From: Brasilonema angustatum HA4187-MV1
Lineage (GTDB): Bacteria > Cyanobacteriota > Cyanobacteriia > Cyanobacteriales > Nostocaceae
Length of the DNA: 64,000 nucleotides
NCBI GenBank assembly: GCA_019359695.1
Contig: JAHHGV010000007.1
Location: 124,001-188,000 of the forward strand
Reading direction: 5' to 3'
Shown: positions 47,795 through 56,558 of the stretch, one piece after another
How the letters are laid out: each line of letters starts with the position of its first letter
How positions within the stretch are numbered: the stretch's first letter is position 1
Translations under genes and position numbers: made by a program
Notes under the pieces: generated by a model
What the model saw: the letters and a program-made list of their open reading frames with translations, nothing else
Told to the model about the DNA's origin: nothing
The model's database searches: none

Positions 47795-50700
47795 AACGAG
47801 GGAAGGAGGGAAGCAACCAGTAATTGTAAAAGCTGCCCAATAATAGGGATCATCAAAATGCTTCTGTTTCTTATCAGCAACTTCCATCTGACGGAATTGC
47901 CATAACTTATTTCTGACATGAGGACGTAAAAGTTCTTCATCTCGCGGCAGCTTATCAAAGATAACTTTACACAATCTCTCCAGTTTATAATCTGTAAGAT
48001 TGCGAAACCATTTTTTCGCTTTTGCTAAAGCAATGGCTGGTGGTTTGCCTTTCTTGAGTTGCCAGTAAAAGTACATGACAAGCAAACTACTCTCATCATC
48101 ATTCACTGTCCATAAAGTGCTGAGAACGTTGCTGACACCTTGGTAAACAAAAGCGCTGACTAAGCCAACATATTCATTTTCTATCGTTTGGTTGCCAGTT
48201 AAAGCAGTTTCGCAAGCGGCAAGAGTGACAAGCTGATAACCTGTAAAATCTATCTTACAAACTTCCTCCACCGTGAGTTTATCTTCACCACTGAGAACAA
48301 GAGCAGATTGTTTGGGATGCTCAAAATCATAACTGCCATGTCCGGTAAAGTGAAAGATATTGTATTTATCCGCAAGAGCTTCTTGTACAGCGATTTTGGT
48401 AGCTTGTTCGCCAGAAAGCCGCTTGTTGTCGGGATGGTTGAAAAGCTGGTTAATCGCAGCAGATTCGATTTCCGCATGGGGTAGAATATCAAAGCCTGCG
48501 CTGTCGGGATGTTCCACACTCAGCAGTTGGTGTGATTCCTCGTTGCTTGTTGACGAAATCTGCTGTAAAGATATGCCGACTTGGGCGCTGGGTAGATAAG
48601 TAGTGGTGAAATCTTCGGGAAACAGCGCATGAAGGGGGAAGCGGTGCAAGTCGCGGTGGGGAACTAAGATAAGATTTTGGATTGATTCGTTGTGAATTTC
48701 GTTATTAATTTCGCTCACTATAGCTGAGACATTGAGGATATCACCAAACTGCTTGAGCATTTGAGGCAAGTTGTCACGCCAGCTGTTTTGTTGTGCAACT
48801 TGCTTATCTTCGCTTTTGCGCTCATCCTCATATTGTTGATTCCATTGTTTCACCCAGATTTCAAACTCGCGTAAAAAGAAGGGAGTAGAAATGACGCTGG
48901 GTTGAGCGGCGTTGTGTTTGATAATAAAAGTGCTGAGGGCAAAAGGGCTGAGATGCCAATAGACAACAGCAGTTGTGGGATTCGTCAGCCGTTGCATATC
49001 AGCATAACTGGGACTAAGGATTTCTTGCTTTTGGGCATCTAGAATCCAAGTGAGGCAGAGATTTTTATTTCTCTCAGCAGCTTCTAACGCCAAGACGATC
49101 TCACCATCTTCTACCAAAACATCAACCCGCATCTGCGAGAAGCCAGTAAATTCAACTATCAATTGTCGTTTCTGGAAAGAAGTTTTTTTGCGGTTGAACA
49201 GGTTTGTAAAAACCTCTAACCCATGTCGCCGCCATTCCTTTGCAGCTGTAGTTTCCCCCAAAGCCAAAAGGACGCGAATCAAATCTCGCACAACCTTTAA
49301 ATGCAACTGAGGGAAATCTGCTTCTGTGAGAGTTTTTAGCGCTTCATTGTAACTGTTGACAGCTTTGTGCCAATAGCTGTGGGGATCGGAATCAACTTGC
49401 CCTCGCAAGTAGTAAGCATTACCTATTGCTCGATGCAACATTCCCCAACCTTTTGGGTGGGTGTGTTGGTGACAATACTTCAAACCTTCCTGATAGCTTG
49501 CCAATTTACCTTCATAACCACGCTGGTTAAGATGGGGATTGTTTCTGGCAATTGCACTCATAAAAGCCAGCAGGGGATCACAACTCACTGAACTTCCCGC
49601 AGCAGAACCTCGGTTTAACCAAGCTTGATGGTAGTCGGGTTTGATTTCTAAGGCTTTATCGTAGGATGCGATCGCTTCTTCAAATCGCCCTAATTTACCC
49701 AGCGCCACGCCCCGGTTGTTCCAAGCTTCATCTTTGTCGGGTTTGAATTCAACGGCTTTGTCACAGGATGCGATCGCTTCTTCAAATCGCCCTAATTTAC
49801 CCAGCGCCACGCCCCGGTTGTTCCAAGCTTCATCTTTGTCGGGTTTGATTTCAATGGCTTTGTCGAAGGATGCGATCGCTTCTTCAATTCGCTCTAAGTT
49901 AGAAAGCGCATTGCCCCGGTTGTTCCAAGCTTCATCTTTGTCGGATTTGATTTCAATGGCTTTGTCGAAGGATGCGATCGCTTCTTCAATTCGCCCTAAG
50001 TTAGAAAGCGCATTGCCCCGGCTGTACCAAGCTTCATCTTCGTCGGGTTTGATTTCTATAGCTTTGTCGTAGGATGCGATCGCTTCTTCAATTCGCCCTA
50101 ACTCACTCAGCGTCAACCCCCGGATGTACCAAGCATCATGTAAGTCGGGTTTGAATTCAATAGCTTTGTCGTAAAATGGGATCGCTTCTTCAATTCGCCC
50201 TAACTCACTCAGCGCCAACCCCCGGATGTACCAAGCTTGATGGTAGTCGGGTTTGATTTCAATAGCTTTGTCGTAGGATGCGATCGCTTCTTCAATTCGC
50301 CCTAAGTCAGAAAGCGCATTGCCCCGGCTGTACCAAGCTTGATGGTAGTCGGGTTTGAATTCAACGGCTTTGTCGAAGGATGCGATCGCACCTTCAAAAT
50401 CCCCTGCCTCAAATTGCTCATTACCTGTGTCAAACCAAGCGTCTGCATCTCCTTCCCCTTCCTCCTCTTCCTCTGCGCCCTCTGCGCCTCTGCGGTTCGT
50501 TTCTCCTCCCCTCCCCAATAACCACCTCCCAATCTCACCCGCCACCTCACCCACTTCCCCAACACCGTTCGGCTGATCGCTCACGGCGTTGCCCAACTCA
50601 CCCAACTGCACCATCCGGGAAGCTAACTCTGTATTCTCAGCACTTGATACTAGCAATCTTTTCCCAAAGCGCCGCAACCACTCCACCAAACCAGCCTGAG

Positions 50701-50923
50701 TGATTTTATTGACATCCAAAAAACCCTTTACCCGTCCGCGACTCCACCCCTCATTCACACCTGCCAACAGTTCAAGGAACAACGCTTCATACTCAGCATC
50801 TGTCGGCTGTCTTCGTGGTTCTACCTTCCTCTGTTTCCCCGACTGAGGAGATTGCTTGCTGCCAAATAACCGCTGAAAAAACCTTTTGAGCCACTGCCAA
50901 AGTCGCCTGAACATCTGCCGCAC
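47705..50923 (-). CDS. CHAT-domain (caspase-like) protease with TPR repeats
   Basis: A 1072-aa protein (GTG 50923; ATG 50914 also possible). A basic-aromatic helix opens it, then a domain to about 130 (EYEALFLELLAGVNEGWSRG), then a Glu-rich linker derived from a DNA repeat. Eight full 34-residue TPR units (about 165-440; AWYSRGNALSDLGRIEEAIA) and a second helical region follow. The CHAT protease is at about 720-1040 with His862 (FTGHGSY) and Cys904 (AACETAL). CHAT enzymes are clan CD peptidases like caspases and separase, found in defence and cell-death systems. The last roughly 29 residues are encoded by palindromic repeats. It follows hemW by 39 bp and precedes two unknown genes. Confidence 0.93.
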   Translation of the reverse strand: MRQMFRRLWQWLKRFFQRLFGSKQSPQSGKQRKVEPRRQPTDAEYEALFLELLAGVNEGWSRGRVKGFLDVNKITQAGLVEWLRRFGKRLLVSSAENTELASRMVQLGELGNAVSDQPNGVGEVGEVAGEIGRWLLGRGGETNRRGAEGAEEEEEGEGDADAWFDTGNEQFEAGDFEGAIASFDKAVEFKPDYHQAWYSRGNALSDLGRIEEAIASYDKAIEIKPDYHQAWYIRGLALSELGRIEEAIPFYDKAIEFKPDLHDAWYIRGLTLSELGRIEEAIASYDKAIEIKPDEDEAWYSRGNALSNLGRIEEAIASFDKAIEIKSDKDEAWNNRGNALSNLERIEEAIASFDKAIEIKPDKDEAWNNRGVALGKLGRFEEAIASCDKAVEFKPDKDEAWNNRGVALGKLGRFEEAIASYDKALEIKPDYHQAWLNRGSAAGSSVSCDPLLAFMSAIARNNPHLNQRGYEGKLASYQEGLKYCHQHTHPKGWGMLHRAIGNAYYLRGQVDSDPHSYWHKAVNSYNEALKTLTEADFPQLHLKVVRDLIRVLLALGETTAAKEWRRHGLEVFTNLFNRKKTSFQKRQLIVEFTGFSQMRVDVLVEDGEIVLALEAAERNKNLCLTWILDAQKQEILSPSYADMQRLTNPTTAVVYWHLSPFALSTFIIKHNAAQPSVISTPFFLREFEIWVKQWNQQYEDERKSEDKQVAQQNSWRDNLPQMLKQFGDILNVSAIVSEINNEIHNESIQNLILVPHRDLHRFPLHALFPEDFTTTYLPSAQVGISLQQISSTSNEESHQLLSVEHPDSAGFDILPHAEIESAAINQLFNHPDNKRLSGEQATKIAVQEALADKYNIFHFTGHGSYDFEHPKQSALVLSGEDKLTVEEVCKIDFTGYQLVTLAACETALTGNQTIENEYVGLVSAFVYQGVSNVLSTLWTVNDDESSLLVMYFYWQLKKGKPPAIALAKAKKWFRNLTDYKLERLCKVIFDKLPRDEELLRPHVRNKLWQFRQMEVADKKQKHFDDPYYWAAFTITGCFPPSLVPSLRLGGSDLASAAEYAQNSSSGLINQVR

Positions 50924-50962
50924 TTGTGTATCACATTTATCTTGTATTCTAGCAATTTCACT

Positions 50963-52147
50963 TCATTCCCCTAACTCCTTAAACAACTTCGCCAACACCA
51001 CATTAGAAAACAAAAACCCCTCGGGATCAGTCAACCGCAACCTTTGTTGCACAACTTCCACCCAACCTTTCTCAAAGTATGGTTGCAAACACTCGTGAAT
51101 CTTCTCTACCTTCTGTTCCCCAAACTGTTCCGCCAAAACTGTCAAACTCACACCTTCTGCCAAACGCAACCCCAACATTAAAGTTTCTAATAAAACTTCA
51201 TCTGGTGATGTCACTTCGCAATCAATCACACCGCCATCTTGTACCCACTGATAATACTCCTTCGTTTTACGCGGACGGGTGAACCGTTTCCCTTCTACGT
51301 AACTTGCAGCACCCATACCAAAGCCATAATACGGGCGATTTTCCCAATAAACTCGATTATGGCGACATTGATGTCCGGGCTGTGCATAATTGGAAATTTC
51401 ATAATGGTTGTAACCTGCACCCGTCAAAATTTGCTGTGCCATACGGTACATTTTGACTGTAGTTTCATCTGTTGGTAAAGGTTGATCCCCGGCTTTGTAG
51501 TAACGACCAAAAGCAGTTCCAGGCTCAATGGTAAGGTCGTATATTGATATATGCGTGGGTGCTATAGCAACCGCTTTTTCTAAAGACTCCTGCCACCTAT
51601 CTAAAGTCTGATGCGGTAAACCCGAAATTAAGTCTATACTGAATTCGGGAATCATCACCTGTCGAATTAAGTCTACAGCTGCGAATATATCAGAGACGGA
51701 GTGCGATCGCCCACAAACTTGCAATAAGTCTTCTTGAAACGCTTGTACACCTAAACTTATCCGATTTACCCCTGCGCTGCGGTAGCCTTGTAAGTGTACC
51801 AAATCAAAGGTACCTGGGTCTATTTCCATCGAAATTTCTGCCCCAGCAGATACACCAAACCGATTGTCAAGCGCTTCCAATATCCGTTGTAACTGTTCTG
51901 TAGACAAAAGAGAAGGAGTTCCACCGCCAAAGAAAATTGTTATCAATGGTTGAGCGAGGGCTGGCGTGATGGCAATTTCTTGACATAGCATATTAACATA
52001 TTGGGAGATAGTCCCAGAGGTTTCACCTCGTAAACGCTCTCCCACAACGGATACAGGGAAATCACAGTAAAAACATCGCCTTCTGCAAAAGGGAATATGA
52101 ATGTAAGCAGAACTGGGAATGCTAGAAGTGGAAACTTTTTGAATCAT
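50963..52147 (-). CDS. hemW: Radical SAM heme chaperone HemW
   Basis: A 394-aa radical SAM protein related to oxygen-independent coproporphyrinogen oxidase. Cys21, Cys25 and Cys28 (PFCRRRCFYCDF) hold the [4Fe-4S] cluster that cleaves S-adenosylmethionine. Other marks: FFGGGTPSLL, SMEIDPGTFD, RISLGVQAFQ, SIDLISGLPHQTLDRW and HYEISNYAQPGHQCRHNRVYW. The sequence and length suit HemW, which binds and delivers heme, better than true HemN. It is the first gene of the minus-strand run with the CHAT gene and diverges from the PIN-TRAM gene. Confidence 0.93.
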   Translation of the reverse strand: MIQKVSTSSIPSSAYIHIPFCRRRCFYCDFPVSVVGERLRGETSGTISQYVNMLCQEIAITPALAQPLITIFFGGGTPSLLSTEQLQRILEALDNRFGVSAGAEISMEIDPGTFDLVHLQGYRSAGVNRISLGVQAFQEDLLQVCGRSHSVSDIFAAVDLIRQVMIPEFSIDLISGLPHQTLDRWQESLEKAVAIAPTHISIYDLTIEPGTAFGRYYKAGDQPLPTDETTVKMYRMAQQILTGAGYNHYEISNYAQPGHQCRHNRVYWENRPYYGFGMGAASYVEGKRFTRPRKTKEYYQWVQDGGVIDCEVTSPDEVLLETLMLGLRLAEGVSLTVLAEQFGEQKVEKIHECLQPYFEKGWVEVVQQRLRLTDPEGFLFSNVVLAKLFKELGE

Positions 52148-52286
52148 CTTAATAAAGATTTAAATTGTGTTTGACACAATGACAAATTTACCCAAATTAT
52201 GTCATTTATATTTTTTTATCGTTTTACAACAAAAAGATGAAAAAGATAAAGCATAAAAGTCTTTGGTTATAATGATTGCAGATGTT

Positions 52287-52310
52287 GTCATACTAAGCGC
52301 TTAGTATGAC
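52287..52310. promoter_or_regulatory. 24-bp perfect palindrome next to a TATAAT box
   Basis: The half-site GTCATACTAAGC is followed directly by its exact reverse complement. TATAAT lies at 52268-52273, 13 bp upstream of the palindrome on the + strand, so the palindrome would fall over the transcription start of the PIN-TRAM gene. A dimeric repressor site is a good guess. Confidence 0.65.
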
Positions 52311-52398
52311 TGTAAATGCTTAGAAATTTCCACAACCGAGGAAACAAAAAATACTTGAGTTTTTCAATTAACTACAGTTGCAGGAAAGCTATACAACA

Positions 52399-53475
52399 AT
52401 GTTTGATGCCATTATTATTTTCTCATTCATCCTGGCAGCAGCGGGCGTAGGTTACTACAGCACAGATTTCTTACCTACTGCGGCACTATCCAAAGTTTCT
52501 AACATCGAAGCTTTACGCCTGGTTGTCGCTATTTTTGCTGCCATATTTGGGGGTGCACTTGGATTAACTTTCCAAATAGCATATCGTCGCTTGGAGGCTC
52601 AAGTCCGAGAACTACCACTTGAAATTATTTTAACTCGTGCCATTGGATTAGTCATTGGGCTATTGATAGCAAACTTAATGCTTGCCCCTCTGTTTTTGCT
52701 ACCAATTCCAGCAGATTTTAGTTTTATAAAACCGCTGGTTGCTGTTGTTGGTAGCGTCATACTGTCCTACACTGGTATGAATTTAGCAGATAGCCACGGG
52801 CGTGGATTATTAAGATTGATTAATCCCAGCACTGTGGAAACAATGGTTGTGGAAGGAACTCTCAAACCTGCCAACACCAAGGTTGTAGACACCAGTTGCA
52901 TTATCGATGGTCGCATTGAAACACTGCTAGAAACTGGATTTTTAGAAGGACAAATTATCGTACCACAGTTTGTCTTGCAAGAGTTGCAACAAGTAGCTGA
53001 TGCAAACAAAGACCTAAAGCGAGTACGTGGAAGACGAGGACTAGAAATTCTCAACAGAGTTCGGGCAGCATATCCTGAACGTATCCTGATCAACTCAGTT
53101 GATTATGAGGATATTACCACAGTTGATGCTAAACTCGTGCGTTTTGCTCAAGAAATCAACGCTACACTGCTAACCAATGACTACAACTTATCCAAAGTTG
53201 CTAGCGTCCAAAAAGTACCTGTATTGAATGTTAACGATTTGGTGAACGCAGTGCGTCCTACCTATCTACCTGGTGACAACATTGACCTTAAGATTCTCAA
53301 AGAAGGTAAAGAACCCAGTCAAGGCATTGGCTATTTAAATGATGGCACAATGGTTGTCGTTGAAGAAGGTAGCAGCTATGTAGGAAACGAACTCCGAGTC
53401 GTTGTTACAAGTGCTTTACAGACTTCCGCAGGAAGAATGATTTTCGCTAAGCCGCAAGCTTCAGCATTGGCATGA
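52399..53475 (+). CDS. Membrane PIN/TRAM-domain protein (YacL-like)
   Basis: A 358-aa protein from ATG 52399 (AGGAAAG ribosome site; the open frame back to TTG 52378 is less likely). Four hydrophobic helices come first (about 1-130), then the PIN nuclease domain (about 165-280) with acidic residues in KVVDTSCIIDGRIET, LQELQQVAD, TVDAKLV and LLTNDYNL. A TRAM domain ends it (about 285-350; GIGYLNDGTMVVVEEGSSYV). Related proteins are membrane-tied RNA-binding or RNA-cutting proteins. The next small gene overlaps its stop, so they form an operon. Confidence 0.92.
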   Translation: MFDAIIIFSFILAAAGVGYYSTDFLPTAALSKVSNIEALRLVVAIFAAIFGGALGLTFQIAYRRLEAQVRELPLEIILTRAIGLVIGLLIANLMLAPLFLLPIPADFSFIKPLVAVVGSVILSYTGMNLADSHGRGLLRLINPSTVETMVVEGTLKPANTKVVDTSCIIDGRIETLLETGFLEGQIIVPQFVLQELQQVADANKDLKRVRGRRGLEILNRVRAAYPERILINSVDYEDITTVDAKLVRFAQEINATLLTNDYNLSKVASVQKVPVLNVNDLVNAVRPTYLPGDNIDLKILKEGKEPSQGIGYLNDGTMVVVEEGSSYVGNELRVVVTSALQTSAGRMIFAKPQASALA

Positions 53476-53666
53476 AGGCAATGGCACGTTCCATTCGAGT
53501 TAAACTTTGTGGTCGGTGCAGCTTGGCTGCACCGACTCTTTATCGGGTAAAGTGTGAAGAAGATGGAGATTGGATTTTTGTTTGTCCTGAATGTTGGCAG
53601 CACGTGAGTCAGGATAATCCGTTTTATGTTTATGGCGGAACGTGGAAGGCAAAGAAAAGACATTAG
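53472..53666 (+). CDS. Small zinc-ribbon-like protein
   Basis: A 64-aa protein whose ATG overlaps the stop of the PIN-TRAM gene (ATGA), which implies translational coupling. Two Cys pairs, CGRC and CPEC, about 25 residues apart, suggest a zinc ribbon; the rest is basic at the start and end. It may bind nucleic acid or partner the PIN-TRAM protein. A heptamer repeat tract begins 6 bp after its stop. Confidence 0.8.
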   Translation: MKAMARSIRVKLCGRCSLAAPTLYRVKCEEDGDWIFVCPECWQHVSQDNPFYVYGGTWKAKKRH

Positions 53667-53672
53667 TACAGC

Positions 53673-53740
53673 AGGGAACAGGGAACAGGGAACAGGGAAC
53701 AGGGAACAGGGAACAGGGAACAGGGAACAGGGAACAGGGA
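53673..53740 (+). repeat. Heptanucleotide tandem repeat (AGGGAAC)n
   Basis: Nearly ten perfect units of AGGGAAC over 68 bp directly after a gene stop codon. This is the longest and purest STRR tract in the window. Confidence 0.97.
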
Positions 53741-53782
53741 GGGGAATTCCGTGGAATTGCGTTAAAAATCGCTCAAATTCCC

Positions 53783-54169
53783 TTACCGCTCATAAATTTC
53801 AAGAGGTAGATTATCTGGATCTTTAAAAAAAGTAAATTTCTTACCAGTTATTTCATCTATCCTAATATCTTCCGCCTCTACCCCTTTCAATTCTAAATAA
53901 CTAACCATTTGCTCGATATCATCAACCTCAAAAGCCAGATGCCTTAAACCACATGCCTCTGGATTACTGCTTCTTTCTGGAGGATTAGGGAAAGAAAATA
54001 ACTCTATTTGATGATTTTCTCCTACCTTTAAATCTAATTTATAAGAATTTCTCTGAGCACGGTACGTTTCATTAATAATAGGGAAACCTAAAATTTCTGT
54101 ATAAAACTTCTTAGAGCGATCGTAATCAGAACAAATAACAGCTATATGATGAATCCTTGTAATTCTCAT
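53783..54169 (-). CDS. VOC-family (glyoxalase-fold) protein
   Basis: A 128-aa single VOC domain, starting at ATG 54169 behind AGAGAGA; the frame stays open to 54478, but that extension is repeat-derived and overlaps the next gene. Motifs: RITRIHHIAVICSDYDRSKK with the first metal His, HQIELFSFPNPP, LRHLAFEVDDIEQMV with the second His, and FFKDPDNLPLEIYE with the Glu. Family members include glyoxalase I and dioxygenases; the reaction here is not known. It lies 137 bp after the VWA gene on the same strand. Confidence 0.92.
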   Translation of the reverse strand: MRITRIHHIAVICSDYDRSKKFYTEILGFPIINETYRAQRNSYKLDLKVGENHQIELFSFPNPPERSSNPEACGLRHLAFEVDDIEQMVSYLELKGVEAEDIRIDEITGKKFTFFKDPDNLPLEIYER

Positions 54170-54305
54170 TCTCTCTGTCTCCCTGTGTCCCTGTCTCCCT
54201 CTATCCCTCTCTCTCTGCGTCCTCTGCGCCCACCGCATCCACACCGCAAATTCGCTCTGGTGCGGTTCATTTATCATTAAGGCAGGCTTTTGCCTGCCCG
54301 ACAAA

Positions 54306-55553
54306 CTAAGAATCCTGCAAAATAGTCTTAGACACAATTCTAGTTTTCTTGCGATCGCTCTCCGATAACTCTTCACCAGCTTGTAGGCGAGTGGCAGAAG
54401 TTTGCAAGACCGTTGCTGCACTATTATCGCCCATTTGCAGGGCAGTTTTGGCAGCAGTTTGCAACATTGTTGCTGCACCAGCGCGATCGCCCTGTTGCAA
54501 TTTTGCTTCTGCTAGTTGTGTTTGCCGATATTTGGCTAACGCTAAAATATGTTGCTGCACTTGAGGAGTGGCAGAAGGTTGGTAGCCTTGTACCACATTC
54601 GCTTCAACTGGGATGTTTTCTGAAAGTAATCCTGTTTTATTTTGGGCTGGATCATCGTAGCGGACTTGCAACCTGGCGATCGTCTGTCTACCTTGTGGCA
54701 AATGTCCCAAGTAAATATTAGCCAAAATGACCCGTTCCACATCTTTCATCAAATCTCCCAAGCGCACAGCAAAACGTCCATCAGCTTCTGGCTGCACTGG
54801 CAATTCTATTGTGTCTGGGGAAACTTGGGCAATAGGTTTTAGTTCTGCAAACCGTACATTAGGTACCAGAGAAAATAGTAAATAAGCATTCGTCAATCCT
54901 ACTGTTTGAATACGGTTGAAAAGGCGACTAAACTCATCGATTGCTTGATCTGGTTGCTGAATGTAAGATAAAGTCCCACTAGCAGCATCAGCGATTTTTT
55001 CCAGAACATCCTGGTTCCAATTATCGCCAAATCCTAAAGTGTTCAAAGTTAAGTTATAGCTAGCAGCCAACTGTGCAAATTTCAGACAGCGGTTATTGTC
55101 ACCGTGTTCATTTTCACCGTCAGTTAAAAGAAAAAGTTGAGAAATTGTTTCTTTTTTTCCTTTAGCTAATTCCTCAATACCTAAGCGTAAACCTTCATCA
55201 ATAGCAGTTCCACCATCAGCAGAAAGGCGATTAATTTGTTGTTTAATTCGCTCTGGATTTTCAATAATTTGATTAGGGACTAAAACGTTTCCACGGTGGT
55301 CAAAAACAACAATGCTGAGGCGATCCCCTGGATTAAGTCTGTCAACAAGACGAATCGCTGCTTTTTTGACAGTTTCTAAAGGTCGCCCATTCATGGAACC
55401 ACTATGGTCGAGAACTAGGCATAAATTCAGTGGGACATTGCGATCCAGATCTTGTGCGATCGCAGAAATGGAAATTGCCAACTGACGTTGACTGTTGGTT
55501 TGACTGGCATCTAAGTTGCCATCATTGAGAGCAGGCTGTAAGTTAACCTTCAT
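54306..55553 (-). CDS. VWA-domain protein
   Basis: A 415-aa soluble protein with a von Willebrand A domain (about 35-215). The metal-dependent adhesion site is complete: CLVLDHSGSMNGRPLE, a Thr in DGGTAIDEG and an Asp in LLTDGENEHGD. A beta-rich region follows (about 215-320), then a helical, Ala/Gln-rich end (LQQGDRAGAATMLQTAAKTA). No signal peptide or membrane helix is visible. Such cyanobacterial proteins are thought to scaffold protein complexes; the partner is unknown. Confidence 0.92.
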   Translation of the reverse strand: MKVNLQPALNDGNLDASQTNSQRQLAISISAIAQDLDRNVPLNLCLVLDHSGSMNGRPLETVKKAAIRLVDRLNPGDRLSIVVFDHRGNVLVPNQIIENPERIKQQINRLSADGGTAIDEGLRLGIEELAKGKKETISQLFLLTDGENEHGDNNRCLKFAQLAASYNLTLNTLGFGDNWNQDVLEKIADAASGTLSYIQQPDQAIDEFSRLFNRIQTVGLTNAYLLFSLVPNVRFAELKPIAQVSPDTIELPVQPEADGRFAVRLGDLMKDVERVILANIYLGHLPQGRQTIARLQVRYDDPAQNKTGLLSENIPVEANVVQGYQPSATPQVQQHILALAKYRQTQLAEAKLQQGDRAGAATMLQTAAKTALQMGDNSAATVLQTSATRLQAGEELSESDRKKTRIVSKTILQDS

Positions 55554-55827
55554 AACCCCCCAAGATTCCTAAACTGGCCATACATATTTATAAATAACTT
55601 CAAAGTACAGTATTAGCACTTCGGAAAACTTATCCAACAAAAACTTTAAATAATCTTCCCAAGAAACTGGGCTAGGAAATAAGCTAATAAAATACTTTTT
55701 GTACTTTCCTTTATACCCTAACTTCTTTGGAACCTTATACCCTAGAGAGAAATCCACACCTCCAAGCGAGCAAGCATAGCGCTAGGATGTACTACAGTTA
55801 ATGGTATGAATTTAGGCAACAGTTGCT

Positions 55828-56526
55828 ATGGAAAATTCCATCATCAAGGCTGTGCAAGCGGCTTACGGCGGCGACAGCTTCTACCGAACACCGCCGCCAG
55901 ATTTACCTTCTCTAATGTTAAAAGAACGTATCATATACTTGGGCTTGCCCTTGGTTTCACCAGATGAGTATAAGCAGCAACTGGGAGTAGACGTAACAGA
56001 ACTTATTATTGCTCAGCTTCTGTATCTACAGTATGAAGATCCAGATAAGCCCATTTCTATCTACATCAACTCCACGGGCACTTCTTGGTACACTGGTGAT
56101 GCCATAGGATCTGAAACAGAAGCTTTTGCCATCTGTGATACCATTAAATACATTAAGCCACCAGTCAATACGATCTGTCTGGGTTTCGCTATGGGTACAG
56201 CGGCGATGATTCTCTCTTCTGGAACGGAGGGACACCGTGCTAGTTTACCGAATGCGTCGATTGTTCTGCATCAAGCGAAACGTGGTACTGGCTACGCTCA
56301 AGCGACAGACATTCAAATCCAAGCACAAGAAGTGCTAAAAAATAAGCAAATGATCCTGGATATTCTCTCACAGAATACAGGGCAGCCTAGGGAGAGAATT
56401 GCCAAAGATTTAGATCGCAAATTGTACATGACACCCCAACAAGCCAAAGAATACGGCTTGATTGACCGGGTTCTAGAAAGTACCAAAGAACTTCCTCAAG
56501 CATTGGCTGCTGCTGTTCCTCGTTAA
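55828..56526 (+). CDS. clpR: ClpR, inactive ClpP-like subunit
   Basis: A 232-aa ClpP paralogue. The position of the catalytic Ser (GMAASMG in the neighbour) reads GFAMGTAAM here, so the Ser is replaced by Gly; the His (IVLHQAK) remains. ClpR subunits mix with ClpP3 to form the essential mixed-core Clp protease of cyanobacteria and plastids. Its gene lies 32 bp before clpP, the expected clpR-clpP3 pair, and the two are surely co-transcribed. Confidence 0.95.
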   Translation: MENSIIKAVQAAYGGDSFYRTPPPDLPSLMLKERIIYLGLPLVSPDEYKQQLGVDVTELIIAQLLYLQYEDPDKPISIYINSTGTSWYTGDAIGSETEAFAICDTIKYIKPPVNTICLGFAMGTAAMILSSGTEGHRASLPNASIVLHQAKRGTGYAQATDIQIQAQEVLKNKQMILDILSQNTGQPRERIAKDLDRKLYMTPQQAKEYGLIDRVLESTKELPQALAAAVPR

Positions 56527-56558
56527 ATCTTATTATTCGTTAAAAACAAGAGAATCTT

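Noticed and set aside
53673-53740. Possible CRISPR array
   Set aside because: Seven-base perfect repeats without spacers; this is an STRR tract, not a CRISPR. The 104-bp, 310-bp and 102-bp repeats are also not of CRISPR form.
54170-54478. Longer N-terminus for the VOC protein
   Set aside because: It reads through CTCTCTGTCTCCCTGTGTCC-type repeats and into the VWA gene; ATG 54169 has its own ribosome site and matches the fold start.
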